Origin: Halobacteriovoraceae bacterium
GTDB lineage: Bacteria; Bdellovibrionota; Bacteriovoracia; Bacteriovoracales; Bacteriovoracaceae
Assembly (NCBI GenBank): GCA_020635115.1
Contig: JACKAK010000008.1
Coordinates: forward strand, 62,001 to 126,000
Reading direction: 5' to 3'
DNA length: 64,000 nt
Shown here: positions 43,457 through 53,107 of the stretch, in pieces
Layout: each line of letters opens with the position of its first letter
Numbering within the stretch: the first letter of the stretch is position 1
Translations under genes and position numbers: made by a program
Notes under the pieces: generated by a model
Seen by the model: only the letters and a program-made list of their open reading frames with translations
Told to the model about the DNA's origin: nothing
Database searches by the model: none

Positions 43457-44251
43457 CTAGAAGTAGATACCAAGTTCGGCCGAAAAACTCACCCACGAAA
43501 AAGTAAGGGATCTCCCACTAGCTGATTCAGTGTCGTACAGTCGTTCTCTTTTTGATGGAAGTATATTATAGGACATTTTAGTTCCGATATGAAAGTGTTT
43601 TGTCCATCTATAGGCCATAGCATAATCGGCCCTGTACCCAATACCGCTATATTTAAGTTCCCTTAAACTATCATTGATCATACCATAGGTCATAAATACA
43701 GTCGCATGCTCAAAAAACTTTAGAGAATCGAACAATTCAGTGAGTAGATTAAATCGATAACCCATACCAATTCCGCCATACAAAAAGGTTTCTTGATCAT
43801 CATCTGCACGAGGATTGGCACCTTCAGAATCAGAATCACCTGTTGGTGTTGGGTTTTCAGCTACGGCCTTAAATTGTGCGCTTAAGGTTTGAATAAAACC
43901 CTCAAACCAAAAATTTGAAGTTTTTCTAGAAACTGTTAATTCAAATCCGTTTAGAATCATAAGCTCAACAAGACTCGAGTTTACATGGTAAGCAATACTT
44001 GCTTTCCAAATATCATTACTAACGTCATAAGGTCTTCCAAGAATTCCCGTATCATAGTCCATAGTACGTAGTCTTAACTGAGCATCTTCAACGAGGTGCT
44101 CTTCAATTGTGACTTCCTCTTTCAAGGCGTAGTCTTTTTCAATAATTGGAAGTGGTTGTTCTAGTTGTTTATCGAACGCATCTTTTTTGGATTCGCAAAG
44201 GGCCAATGAAGAAAGAAAAAAAGGCCAGAGTATTAAGAGAATTGTTTTCAT
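43457..44251 (-). CDS. Outer-membrane beta-barrel protein
   Basis: A 264-residue protein with signal peptide (MKTILLILWPFFLSSLALC). It contains amphipathic strands with glycine/aromatic alternation (YGGIGMGYRFN, YSGIGYRADYAMAYRW, FHIGTKMSYNI) and ends in SAELGIYF, a classic C-terminal barrel strand with terminal Phe. It resembles the short outer-membrane barrel proteins common in Bdellovibrionota. Function unknown. Converges on lysK with five bases between stops. Confidence 0.75.
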   Translation of the reverse strand: MKTILLILWPFFLSSLALCESKKDAFDKQLEQPLPIIEKDYALKEEVTIEEHLVEDAQLRLRTMDYDTGILGRPYDVSNDIWKASIAYHVNSSLVELMILNGFELTVSRKTSNFWFEGFIQTLSAQFKAVAENPTPTGDSDSEGANPRADDDQETFLYGGIGMGYRFNLLTELFDSLKFFEHATVFMTYGMINDSLRELKYSGIGYRADYAMAYRWTKHFHIGTKMSYNILPSKRERLYDTESASGRSLTFSWVSFSAELGIYF

Positions 44252-44314
44252 GTAAACATGAAAACATATTCATATATGGAAGTAAACAATTAAAGGGGAT
44301 GTGCAGAGAGTCAA

Positions 44315-44545
44315 CTATTTGATCCCAAGTTTAGAATTCAACTCTTCTTTACTAAGTTGTCCTTGCTCGACAGCTAGATTGACAAGTATGAGTGCTTTTT
44401 CAAATTCGCCCCTTTCACTTGAGTTTGCAAGAGTGAGATCGAGGTGTTTTTGTTTTTCTATGTTTGAGAATTTTACAATTTTTTTGAGTAAATTAATTGC
44501 TTCAATTGTTTGTACTGAAATTTCAGGTTTAACTTCTTCGCTCAT
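44315..44545 (-). CDS. Small helical cytosolic protein
   Basis: A 76-residue, charged, all-helical protein (MSEEVKPEISVQTIEAINLL onward) with no cysteines or membrane helix. A ribosome site (AAGGAA) lies 6 bases before the ATG. Not recognised. It sits between the hairpin after the giant gene and the barrel gene, all on the minus strand. Confidence 0.65.
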   Translation of the reverse strand: MSEEVKPEISVQTIEAINLLKKIVKFSNIEKQKHLDLTLANSSERGEFEKALILVNLAVEQGQLSKEELNSKLGIK

Positions 44546-44602
44546 GTATATTCCTTTTTTCAGACATCATAATCATCGACGAGTTTAAATTCAAGGTAAA
44601 TT

Positions 44603-44642
44603 TTAAGAGTAGGTTTTGCAAATAGTGAAAACCTACTCTTAA
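44603..44642 (-). terminator. Strong hairpin after the 1820-residue gene
   Basis: A perfect 15-bp stem (44603-44617 with 44628-44642) and a 10-base loop, immediately after the stop codon of the giant gene. It lacks a T-rich tail on either strand, so it may be a processing or stability hairpin rather than a classic intrinsic terminator. Confidence 0.5.
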
Positions 44643-44644
44643 TT

Positions 44645-47600
44645 TCAAATGAGGTAGAGGATTTCATTTCGTTTTTTCAAAAGAAGAAGCATTAATATAT
44701 TTTTATGATCATCAAACTGTGTTGAAATTCCGTCATATTTTGAAAAGATTTTAATAATTTCATGTGCTTCATCTTCAGTATGTTTGCTAATTCCTTGATA
44801 AAACTCTTTTGAAGGTACTCTTCTAAGAAGGGCCAAAGCATGAGGGTCATTATCTTTTATAAGCTTTTTAAAAGCATCTGGTCCTTGTTTTATAATATTT
44901 TTTCCATATTTATCTTTTCTTTTGATCAAATTAAATAGATTAACAAGTGGCCCTTTGTTTTTACTTTCGAGATATTTATAAGCATTAGTTGCGACGTCGT
45001 CTATGAGCTTCTCATTGTGCTCCATTAAAAGAGTATTTTCTTTTTCAAGTTGATTTAATATGGCCAGGTCTTCTCGAGCAATGTTTTTTCTTCCTTTTGA
45101 AGCAATGAATTCAATTTTATTTTTATTTTCAATAATTCTTTTTTGAATAGTTTCCTGATAGGCCTTCACGACTCTGTCTGATAGTTGAAAATGCCCACTA
45201 CCCCCAAGATAAACTTCTTTAGCTGCCTTTTCAATTTCGTTTAAATCCATAAGATAGTTTTTTGCACTAGACATTCTTTTAAACATTACTCTTTGGGCCC
45301 AAGTATTCATATAAATGAAACTTTGATCATTGAGAAAAGCTCTTAATGGTCCAAAAAACATTGATTTTTTGCCTGTGGAAAAATATTTTTTCACAGCATC
45401 AGGGACAATGTAATCAACAATAGTATTCAATGTTTTGGGTATATATCTAAACAGTCCTAGCATTGGAATTCTGTTTGATTGAGCAACACCACCTTGTGCC
45501 GCCATGAAGTGTGGTATATTTTTTGGGGATATGCGGACATTAACCATTACTTCTGAGAAATTATGATTTCTCTCAAGTACTTCTTTAAGTGCAGATTTGT
45601 GAGTCTGGCCATTGGCAATCATGGACTTTACTTCGTTTCTTAGTTTTGTGTAATGCTTATAGTCAGTTGCCAATTTAAGATTTTTCTTTTTTAGCCAAAT
45701 ATTAAACTTGGCCCTCCATCTTACCAACCGGGAAGAATCCTTTATCTGTTTCTTAAACTTTTGGTTAACGGCCTTGGCCTTCGTTACACGTTTTTCTATT
45801 TTTAATGTGTCAAGAAAGTGATCAAAATATTTAATATCGTCGTAAAAATACTTTGCAGATTGACTTGCCCAGCTTTCTGCGATTTGAGCATCACTGAGTG
45901 AATCAACAAGTTTGCTAAAACTTTTGTTCCAATTTTTTCCATCCTTCACAATTTGATAGATTGTGGGGGCAATATCAGTCTTACCGATGAGGGCCAACGC
46001 TTGGTGTTTCATTGAGTATTCGTGCGCGAGTCTCTTGTAGATTTGCTTTTCTTCTTTCCCAAGTTCTCCTGCTGCATTTTTAAGACCTAAGATGTCTTTT
46101 TTTATGAAGTTTCCTTTTAAGCGCAATGCTCTTGCTGCTTTAAAAAGAGGATTGAGTAAAGTTATACTAAAGAATATTTCTAAATAGACGGAGCGGTAGC
46201 CTTTTTCCATAAAACCACCTTCTGCACCTTCAACACTAGAGTGAGGGACAATTCCAAAGCGTTCAAGCTCTTTCATATTTTCCGCAGCTTCTATTCTATC
46301 CCAGGACAATAAGAGTTGTGCTCCTGTGAAGAAAACACCTGTTCCAATCAATAAAAGAGACCAAATAAGCGCTGGCACGCCTAAAACAGCACCAGCAGAA
46401 AACGCGGCCATCAGGAAAAAGATCTGTAATGGAAGAGTTGCAATTGTTCGATTAAATTCTTCATCTGTCATATCGCTAAGTCTTTCTTGGATAATTTCCA
46501 TTTCTTCAACGCCATATTTTTGAGAAACTTCTTTTTGGGCCGGGATAGTCGCATAGTAAAGGTTTTGAAAGTCTTGATCTCGAAATACGTGATTAAAATC
46601 GCACAATCTTTTAATGCTAGTAGGTCTCATTTGTTGTTGTTTATAAGCAGACTCTCTCATTAAATGTCTATATAGGGGTCTTTTAATTTGATTATCTAAC
46701 TTCATGATATACATTTGTGCGATTTCACTAGTGTATTCTTCGGGTTTGACGTTTGGATTATCATCAAACCACTGCTCTAATTTCTGGAGTTGAACTTTAG
46801 GGTCTTCAATATGTCTTAGTTTATAGATATCAAGCACTGCTAACATATCTATAAATTCAGGTTGTTCTGCAGTGGCATTGTAGGCCTCTTTGGCCGCTGA
46901 ATTGTCTAAATCATAAGTAACAGAGTCAAGGGCCTTGTCAAAATCTTTTTCTTCAAAGAGGTTTGAGTCGTTAATATCAATAATTTTCTGGTAGGCCAGT
47001 TTATCATTGTCAAAGGGGGTATGAAAAAGTCCTGCGTACTGGTTGTTAAATTTATCAATAGTTTCTTGCCACATAGAAAACATATCGCGTTCAGAGAGTA
47101 CTTCTTGGGCCATCATTGGTTGTAGGGGACGATCCATTTTTGCGACATTGGTATATATTTTATTCCAAAGACGCAAAAAACCTTCAGTGGGATGAGAATT
47201 CAGAATTTCTTTGTTAAGCTGAAAGAAGGATAATCTTAAAATCGCCCACCGATTATTCACTGAAACCTGTTTTCGAACAGCAATCTCTTTGTCGACTCTT
47301 GGACTCGCTCCTAGAGACTGTTGTAAAAATTTATATTCAGATATTTGAGCTTTCTTTAATAAATCATTTTCTTGTAATTTTTTATAGATAGATTTAATGT
47401 AAGGATAGACTGATTTTATTGCTCTGATTTCAGAAGGGTGAGTATCAAAATTATTTTCTTTATTCAAAAAAGGTAAGAGCTTACGATAAAGGAGTTCTGC
47501 GATTCTTTCTCCATCATTTTCAGTTTTTCGTTGCGAATTTTTTCGGGCAATTTCACCATTACAGATCTCAAATATACTATTGTTCCAAGAATTATGTTTT

Positions 47601-50107
47601 GACTCTTTACAGGTTTCTCTGAGGATTGAGTAAAAGCGTTCTCTTCTCTCAGATGATTTAAATTCAGCATTTTTTAAATTGAGATTCTCAAGTTCATATG
47701 CAAGAATTCCAAGTGGAGTTCTGATAAGCCAGGCGGATGTGTTCAGTTCTGGTAATTTGTAGCTTGTTCTATTTGATTCAAACTCATTTAGATCATTTGC
47801 AAAATAAATTTTCCAATCAAAGAGATTATCTTGTAACTGTGTAAATCTCTTAAATAGAAATTCGTTATGTGAATAGAGGGGATCTGCTCCAGTTGGATCA
47901 GAGATTATCCCGTTCTCATCCGTTTCACATTCTGGAGTACTCTCAGATTCACATTTGCGTTTTATATCAGTAAATTTAAAGATATCTTCAATCTGAGCAG
48001 AGAGGTAGTTTAGTTCATCTTTTGAAATTGATGTTTTAATGACGTTCTGACCTTTATATTTTTTAAGCTCATCATCTTTTCCTTCATTTCTGATGGTAAT
48101 AATGATTTTTGATTGTAGAATTTTGCTGGCCTGATCAAAATGGTTAATATCATCTACGTTTGGGAGAATTCTCGACTCATCACTATTATCAAAAATAGCT
48201 CCTCCTTCCCAAAGGTATTCTGCAAGTTGTTTAAATATTGAGTCATGCTTGGCAAAGGCACTTACACCTTTCCAGGCATGGTCATAGACATACATAGGTC
48301 TAAGGCCTGAGATTTGTCCGTATTGTGGATTTTCAGGATCTAGTTTGAAAGAGGCATCTATTCCCATACTTCCCATTTCAGCGTCTGCACCATATTCTGT
48401 GAATGCCAACTCAAAGTTTGGCCCTAAGAGGGCATCTATAAAGAGTTCTTGTTCCTTGGGATCTGTTTTTAAATTAGTGTATGGAGCGAATCCAGGAAGT
48501 CCTCCTCCGTCAACTGTCTGGCAAGAATGAGGAATTTCAATTCCTTTTTCTTGTTCGGGCATTATCGTATTATAAAAGTCCAGGGCATTTAAATGTTTAT
48601 TAATTTGATGAAGTTTTAAACTTCTCATATAGTGGTGATGTGAGCCTATGCGGAGGTATGATTTTGCTCCTTCTCCACGAGTTAAATACTTTACAGTGGG
48701 AGCAAACTCTATTAAATGCTTATCTTCAGTTTGAACAAGTCTAAAACGTTCAGAATTTTCAAAAATTCGTGTCAATTTTTCTAGTGGAAGTAAATCACTT
48801 TCTGAAATAATGTCTAAAAATTGAATGGCCTCTTTTGCTCCAATAATTTTTTTTTCCATCATTAAATCGAGATATTTTTCTTTAAATTCATCAATGTCTT
48901 TTTGAGAAATTTTGCCACCTTTGACTTTTAAATTATCTTCGGCAACTGTAGCTAAAATTTTGGATATTTTGTCTTTTTCTTCCTTGCTTGCATTTAAAAA
49001 AGCATTGGACTTAATGATATTATTTTGTGCAGTTTGCATAAGTCCTTTGTAAGTCATTTGATAAACATCCTCGACGCTCATTTGGCGAATATCCCACTTT
49101 AGATTGAGTGATTTTCTTAACTTATCCATGTAACGATAGTTTTCTTTTTCAATCCAAAACTGGTTTCTTAGATCCATGAAGGGGAGGTAAACGTTATCAA
49201 CATAATTGGCCAAAACTACGAAATAAGTATCTTCGAGTGTCTCCTTGTAGGTTGAAAGAAGTTGCTCAACCATTTCTTTTGCAGTTAACATCATTTGATA
49301 GAGCTCTTGAATATCTTTATCTTTTTGAGGAACTACCCAGAAGTAGTAATCATCTGTCCACCAATCTTTCATCTCAGTTCTATCGGCCATGAGGTACTGT
49401 TTTCTCAGTTTTGGGAAAATATTTTTAGATTTTTTAAAATTAACTTCACCTTTTTCAACTTGATCTTTTACTTTCTTGAGTTCGTCTTCAATAAATTTAT
49501 CTTTGAGTTCTTTGCTTTTAAAATTAGCTACGATTTCTCTATATTTTCCATCCTCATCCCTTATAAGATGCTCTTGAGAAACATAGGATGTGTAATCAGT
49601 AATGGCCCCCATGTGGCCATATGAAATTTGAATAGGGGTTAGTTTAAATTCAAAGAGATTATCTATGGGGTTCTCTTGTACAGGAATTCCTGATTTTTTT
49701 GCCTTAAATCGCAAAATGGCCTCATGGGATTCTTGTCTTATGAGTACATTGATGAATTCTTTTCTCTTTTTTGGATTATTTTCAACTTCTTTAAGATAAT
49801 TTATGCGCTCTTCAGCATCCGCTAGCTCTGAAAACTTCTGACTTTTATCACCGATGTCCCTATTTTCTTCTTCTTCTGTACCAAAAAGTTTGATGGCAAT
49901 TTTTTGGTACTGTTTCATTAAGCGATCATGCAATAGATCTACAGGTTTTTTTGTTTCATCATCAGTAGGTTGGTAATCTTCGTTTGGTGCACTATAGACT
50001 GCTGGAGACAAAGAGATAAGTCCCAATACAGGCCATGCAACTGATTGGGCCCAAAAAAGGTGAGTAATTGTGAGTATCAGATACTTTCTTAAGAGAGAAT
50101 AGAACAC
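44645..50107 (-). CDS. Giant envelope protein of unknown function (1820 aa)
   Basis: GTG start with GGAG 7 bases upstream. An N-terminal hydrophobic segment (about 10-38) acts as signal or anchor. The protein is mostly helical and charged, with a pair of membrane helices at about 1265-1320 (FFLMAAFSAGAVLG; LIWSLLLIGTGVFF) and long charged helices to the end. A Cys-containing segment (CESESTPECETDENG) lies near 725. No enzyme motif is recognised. Expressed alone, with a strong hairpin at its end. Its size and architecture suggest an envelope-spanning structural or secretion component; this is inference only. Confidence 0.7.
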   Translation of the reverse strand: MFYSLLRKYLILTITHLFWAQSVAWPVLGLISLSPAVYSAPNEDYQPTDDETKKPVDLLHDRLMKQYQKIAIKLFGTEEEENRDIGDKSQKFSELADAEERINYLKEVENNPKKRKEFINVLIRQESHEAILRFKAKKSGIPVQENPIDNLFEFKLTPIQISYGHMGAITDYTSYVSQEHLIRDEDGKYREIVANFKSKELKDKFIEDELKKVKDQVEKGEVNFKKSKNIFPKLRKQYLMADRTEMKDWWTDDYYFWVVPQKDKDIQELYQMMLTAKEMVEQLLSTYKETLEDTYFVVLANYVDNVYLPFMDLRNQFWIEKENYRYMDKLRKSLNLKWDIRQMSVEDVYQMTYKGLMQTAQNNIIKSNAFLNASKEEKDKISKILATVAEDNLKVKGGKISQKDIDEFKEKYLDLMMEKKIIGAKEAIQFLDIISESDLLPLEKLTRIFENSERFRLVQTEDKHLIEFAPTVKYLTRGEGAKSYLRIGSHHHYMRSLKLHQINKHLNALDFYNTIMPEQEKGIEIPHSCQTVDGGGLPGFAPYTNLKTDPKEQELFIDALLGPNFELAFTEYGADAEMGSMGIDASFKLDPENPQYGQISGLRPMYVYDHAWKGVSAFAKHDSIFKQLAEYLWEGGAIFDNSDESRILPNVDDINHFDQASKILQSKIIITIRNEGKDDELKKYKGQNVIKTSISKDELNYLSAQIEDIFKFTDIKRKCESESTPECETDENGIISDPTGADPLYSHNEFLFKRFTQLQDNLFDWKIYFANDLNEFESNRTSYKLPELNTSAWLIRTPLGILAYELENLNLKNAEFKSSERRERFYSILRETCKESKHNSWNNSIFEICNGEIARKNSQRKTENDGERIAELLYRKLLPFLNKENNFDTHPSEIRAIKSVYPYIKSIYKKLQENDLLKKAQISEYKFLQQSLGASPRVDKEIAVRKQVSVNNRWAILRLSFFQLNKEILNSHPTEGFLRLWNKIYTNVAKMDRPLQPMMAQEVLSERDMFSMWQETIDKFNNQYAGLFHTPFDNDKLAYQKIIDINDSNLFEEKDFDKALDSVTYDLDNSAAKEAYNATAEQPEFIDMLAVLDIYKLRHIEDPKVQLQKLEQWFDDNPNVKPEEYTSEIAQMYIMKLDNQIKRPLYRHLMRESAYKQQQMRPTSIKRLCDFNHVFRDQDFQNLYYATIPAQKEVSQKYGVEEMEIIQERLSDMTDEEFNRTIATLPLQIFFLMAAFSAGAVLGVPALIWSLLLIGTGVFFTGAQLLLSWDRIEAAENMKELERFGIVPHSSVEGAEGGFMEKGYRSVYLEIFFSITLLNPLFKAARALRLKGNFIKKDILGLKNAAGELGKEEKQIYKRLAHEYSMKHQALALIGKTDIAPTIYQIVKDGKNWNKSFSKLVDSLSDAQIAESWASQSAKYFYDDIKYFDHFLDTLKIEKRVTKAKAVNQKFKKQIKDSSRLVRWRAKFNIWLKKKNLKLATDYKHYTKLRNEVKSMIANGQTHKSALKEVLERNHNFSEVMVNVRISPKNIPHFMAAQGGVAQSNRIPMLGLFRYIPKTLNTIVDYIVPDAVKKYFSTGKKSMFFGPLRAFLNDQSFIYMNTWAQRVMFKRMSSAKNYLMDLNEIEKAAKEVYLGGSGHFQLSDRVVKAYQETIQKRIIENKNKIEFIASKGRKNIAREDLAILNQLEKENTLLMEHNEKLIDDVATNAYKYLESKNKGPLVNLFNLIKRKDKYGKNIIKQGPDAFKKLIKDNDPHALALLRRVPSKEFYQGISKHTEDEAHEIIKIFSKYDGISTQFDDHKNILMLLLLKKRNEILYLI

Positions 50108-50279
50108 TATTTACTCCTTGCTGCCCAAACTTTAGACAGTTTATCTCGATTTAAACATTAATGTCTGCTATCTAGTAAAGATTACATAGATGCAGTATTT
50201 TTGAATATTGATATGCGAGAAAGATGCCAGTTTTAGAGTAAATCTTGAGCTATTTAAAGAAATAAATTTGAACTTTGAA

Positions 50280-50769
50280 TTAGGATGCCATTTTTTTTAC
50301 TATAGAGTCATTGCTTTGTTCATCAAGTCCAAGAAATTTGTCTAGTGACTTTGAAAAATTATCAATTTTTTCTAATGATTGATTAAAACTAAGGGCGCAT
50401 TTTTCGTTTTCTTTAACAATGCTTAACGTTGATTGGGTGATTGAGTCCAGATTTCCCATAGCATTGTTAATCTCACTCACACCTTTTTGATTGTTCATTG
50501 GAGGCAGTGGAAATTTCTTCAATAGTTTTATGAAATAGGCGAGACTAGTCGATTATTTTATCGATAATAAATGTTGTTTTTTTTCCTAATTCGATTCCAT
50601 TATCAATTTTATTTTTAGTCATTGAAGTCATTTCGTCAATTCTTAGCTGTGAATTGGAAATGATCTCATTCACTTTAGAGATACTCTTATCAAGCAAAAC
50701 AGAAATTTCTTGCGCTGACCTTCCACTCATCGCGGCCAAATTTCCGACTTCTTCGGCCACTACTGCGAA
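50280..50769 (-). pseudogene. Chemoreceptor (MCP) signalling-domain remnant
   Basis: Reading down from 50769 gives GFAVVAEEVGNLAAMSGRSA, the hairpin tip of MCP signalling domains, then normal heptad sequence. A TAG follows KIID (about 50545). The frame continues as KTIEEISTASNEQSK, then one extra A shifts the frame into GVSEINNAMGNLDSI and the C-terminal helix. So the 3' third of an MCP is present with one stop and one frameshift. Everything upstream of the tip (sensor, membrane helices, first signalling helix) is gone, cut exactly at an inverted repeat. Confidence 0.85.
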
Positions 50770-50827
50770 ACCGCTGAATGAAACCTACCCAAAACTACTC
50801 ACGTAATTCTGGTGTTCATTCAGCGGT
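50770..50827. repeat. 13-bp perfect inverted repeat with 32-base loop at a gene breakpoint
   Basis: ACCGCTGAATGAA (50770-50782) and its exact complement TTCATTCAGCGGT (50815-50827). One arm touches the truncated MCP, the other a + strand gene tail. It could be a tiny mobile (MITE-like) element, or a recombination scar. No second copy is seen in the window. Confidence 0.7.
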
Positions 50828-50829
50828 CA

Positions 50830-50916
50830 AATTCACCGATAAATATATTACCTTCCTGTGGGCCCTTAATTCTAGGACATAAAGACGAAACAGTTGAAGA
50901 AAAACTTAAGAACTAA
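50830..50916 (+). pseudogene. Possible 3' tail of a lost gene
   Basis: An open frame without start, beginning at the inverted repeat: NSPINILPSCGPLILGHKDE, then VEEKLKN and stop. It reads as plausible protein end but the family is not identified and the stretch is short; it may be chance. Confidence 0.3.
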
Positions 50917-50942
50917 AAATTAACAATAAATCATAATATAAA

Positions 50943-51572
50943 TTAGCTCATTAGGATAAATTCAGGAAGAGGCCGATTTGTTTTATGATGATGGATATGT
51001 ATTCCAAGTTCTTTGGCAGCAGATAAATGTCCAAAAGTGTCATCAATAAAGAGCGTTTCACTTGCTAATAAATTGTTCTCATCTAGGATCTTTAAGAAAG
51101 CATTATGATCAGGCTTTCTCAATCCAAAAATATGCGAGTAATATACTTTTTCAAAGTTTTTTTCAAAAGTTGAAAAGTTTTGTTTGGTTTGAATAATTTG
51201 TATGAATTTATCATAGTGAATCATATTGGTATTACTTAATAGAAAAAGGCGGTACTTTGAAGATAATTTTTGAAGTTGATTCAATTTGACTTCAGGTACA
51301 TCTAGCAGCATTGCATTCCAAGCTCTATCAAAAATTGTAAAGTCATTTGGTAGTTTTAATGCACTTATTAATTCTACGCGGAAATTTTCGGCCGTTATTT
51401 TTCCTGTTTCAAAACTGTCAAATAGACTACTTTGCTTGTGTTGTGAATAATAATCTTTAAAATTTAAAGCTGAAAGATTTTCAAAGGCCTTCTCCGTAAG
51501 CGAGTAATCAATGTCTATTAAAACTCCGCCAAAGTCAAAGATGATATTTTTAATATTTGAAATACTTTTCAA
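50943..51572 (-). CDS. HAD-family hydrolase (YihX/HAD-IA type)
   Basis: A 209-residue haloacid-dehalogenase-like phosphatase. Motif 1 is FDFGGVL with nucleophile D13, motif 2 is LLSNTN, the conserved Lys is in GLRKPD, and motif 4 is FIDDTFGHLSAAKELG. A helical cap lies between motifs 1 and 2. Probably a small sugar- or nucleotide-phosphate phosphatase; substrate unknown. The start overlaps the stop of the symporter gene by four bases, so they form an operon. Confidence 0.88.
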   Translation of the reverse strand: MKSISNIKNIIFDFGGVLIDIDYSLTEKAFENLSALNFKDYYSQHKQSSLFDSFETGKITAENFRVELISALKLPNDFTIFDRAWNAMLLDVPEVKLNQLQKLSSKYRLFLLSNTNMIHYDKFIQIIQTKQNFSTFEKNFEKVYYSHIFGLRKPDHNAFLKILDENNLLASETLFIDDTFGHLSAAKELGIHIHHHKTNRPLPEFILMS

Positions 51573-52930
51573 ATTCTTCCGGCCCGCAAGTCTGCAGCAT
51601 ATTTTTTAATTTGTTCCTTTAGTTTTGGGGCCAAAATAATATTTGCTGTAAGGTTGGGAATGGCCATGAGTCCCAAAAATGCATCTGAAAAATTAATTAT
51701 TGTATTGAGTTCTGTGACTGCACCAATCGCTACAAAAATAACAAAAATAATCTTATAGACTCCAATATATTTGTGGCCAAAAAGAAATTCGACCCCTTGT
51801 TCACCGTAATATGCCCAAGAAATAATTGAAGAAAATGCAAATAGGACAACTACGAGTGTAATCATCAAGTTTCCAGCTTCTCCGTAGAGTGTACTAAATG
51901 CCGAAGCTGTTAATGCTGCTCCTTGTAGACCTTGAGGATTAGACCATACTCCAGTGATAAGAATGACAAGGGCAGTTAAAGTACATACGACAATTGTATC
52001 TATAAAAGGGCCTAACATTCCGACAAGACCTTCTTGTATAGGTGAGGATTTGGCCGCTGAATGTGCCATCGCTGCTGAACCAAGACCAGCTTCGTTAGAA
52101 AATACTGCCCTTCTTACACCTTGTATAACAACTTCTTTAAATCCAACTCCGAGAAAACCACCAACTGCGGCCGTACCACTAAATGCATCTGAAAATATAC
52201 TGACAAGAAGTTGTGGAATGGAATGAATATTTGCAATAATAATTCCGATTGATCCAAAGAAATAAATTATCACCATGACTGGAACTAATTTTCCTGCAAC
52301 GTTTCCTATACGTTTTATTCCACCAATAAGAACAATTGCACTTAAAGCAGCGAAAAAGAGTCCGGTTACAATATTTGGAATACCAATTGATTTAGAAATC
52401 ATACTGGCCATTTGATTGGATTGGAACATATTTCCTGCGCCTATTGCCCCAAATATAGTTGAGAATGCAAAGAGATAGGCCAGTGGAATAAATTTACCAC
52501 CAAGGGCATTTTTTATTGTAAACATTGGTCCACCATGCATTTGTCCATGATCACCTTCTGTTCGATAGATGAGGGCCAAAGTAATTGATGAGAATTTTGT
52601 GGCCATTCCAAGAAGGCCTGCGACCCACATCCAAAAAACTGCTCCAGGGCCACCACTTGTAATGGCGACGGCCACTCCTGCAATATTTCCTAAACCTATT
52701 GTTGCTGATAGAGCAGCACATAAGGCCTGAAAGTGAGTGATTTCTCCGATGTCTTCGGGTTTGTCATATTTGCCGACTGTAATATCGATAGCATGTTTAA
52801 AATATCGAAACTGTGGAAGGAGGAAGTAAAATGTAAAAATGAGACCTGCGCCGAATAAGAGATAGACCATAGGGAGACCCCATACAAGGCCTGCAAATTG
52901 TTCTGATATTTGAAATAGTTTATCAAGCAT
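51569..52930 (-). CDS. Alanine/glycine:cation symporter (AGCS family)
   Basis: Sodium-coupled amino acid importer. The start is ATG 52930 with GGAGGG directly upstream; an open extension to 52987 is polar and unlikely. The protein has about eleven membrane helices and the family signatures GNIAGVAVAITSGGPGA and RRAVFSNEAGLGSAAMAHSA (key: NEAGLGS), plus SWAYYGEQ. Full length (453 residues). No glycine riboswitch is evident in the 135 bases upstream. Coupled to the HAD phosphatase. Confidence 0.94.
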   Translation of the reverse strand: MLDKLFQISEQFAGLVWGLPMVYLLFGAGLIFTFYFLLPQFRYFKHAIDITVGKYDKPEDIGEITHFQALCAALSATIGLGNIAGVAVAITSGGPGAVFWMWVAGLLGMATKFSSITLALIYRTEGDHGQMHGGPMFTIKNALGGKFIPLAYLFAFSTIFGAIGAGNMFQSNQMASMISKSIGIPNIVTGLFFAALSAIVLIGGIKRIGNVAGKLVPVMVIIYFFGSIGIIIANIHSIPQLLVSIFSDAFSGTAAVGGFLGVGFKEVVIQGVRRAVFSNEAGLGSAAMAHSAAKSSPIQEGLVGMLGPFIDTIVVCTLTALVILITGVWSNPQGLQGAALTASAFSTLYGEAGNLMITLVVVLFAFSSIISWAYYGEQGVEFLFGHKYIGVYKIIFVIFVAIGAVTELNTIINFSDAFLGLMAIPNLTANIILAPKLKEQIKKYAADLRAGRI

Positions 52931-53107
52931 AAACCCTCCGTAGATTAGCAATTTTCTAAGCCTAGCAACTTGGCCCTTAAATGCCAATAATTTTCATCCA
53001 GTATTTTTAAGAGATCGAAAAATTGCATGAGTTTATTTACTATGCTTAAATATTTTTAAGAGGTTAATTTGAATTTTTGTTTGAGAATATATTTATTTTT
53101 TCTATTA

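Noticed and set aside
44301..44588. + strand frame of 95 codons opposite the 76-residue gene
   Set aside because: Ser/Cys/Phe-rich antisense composition; the minus-strand gene has the ribosome site and normal composition.
50770..50827. Integron attC site
   Set aside because: The arms lack the RYYYAAC/GTTRRRY core and there is no integrase or cassette array.
50828..50916. Treating the + strand tail as a real small gene
   Set aside because: No start codon with ribosome site and it begins at the inverted repeat; listed only as a possible gene tail.
52931..53068. Glycine riboswitch ahead of the alanine/glycine symporter
   Set aside because: Such riboswitches are common before AGCS genes, but no conserved glycine-aptamer core could be found on the minus strand here.
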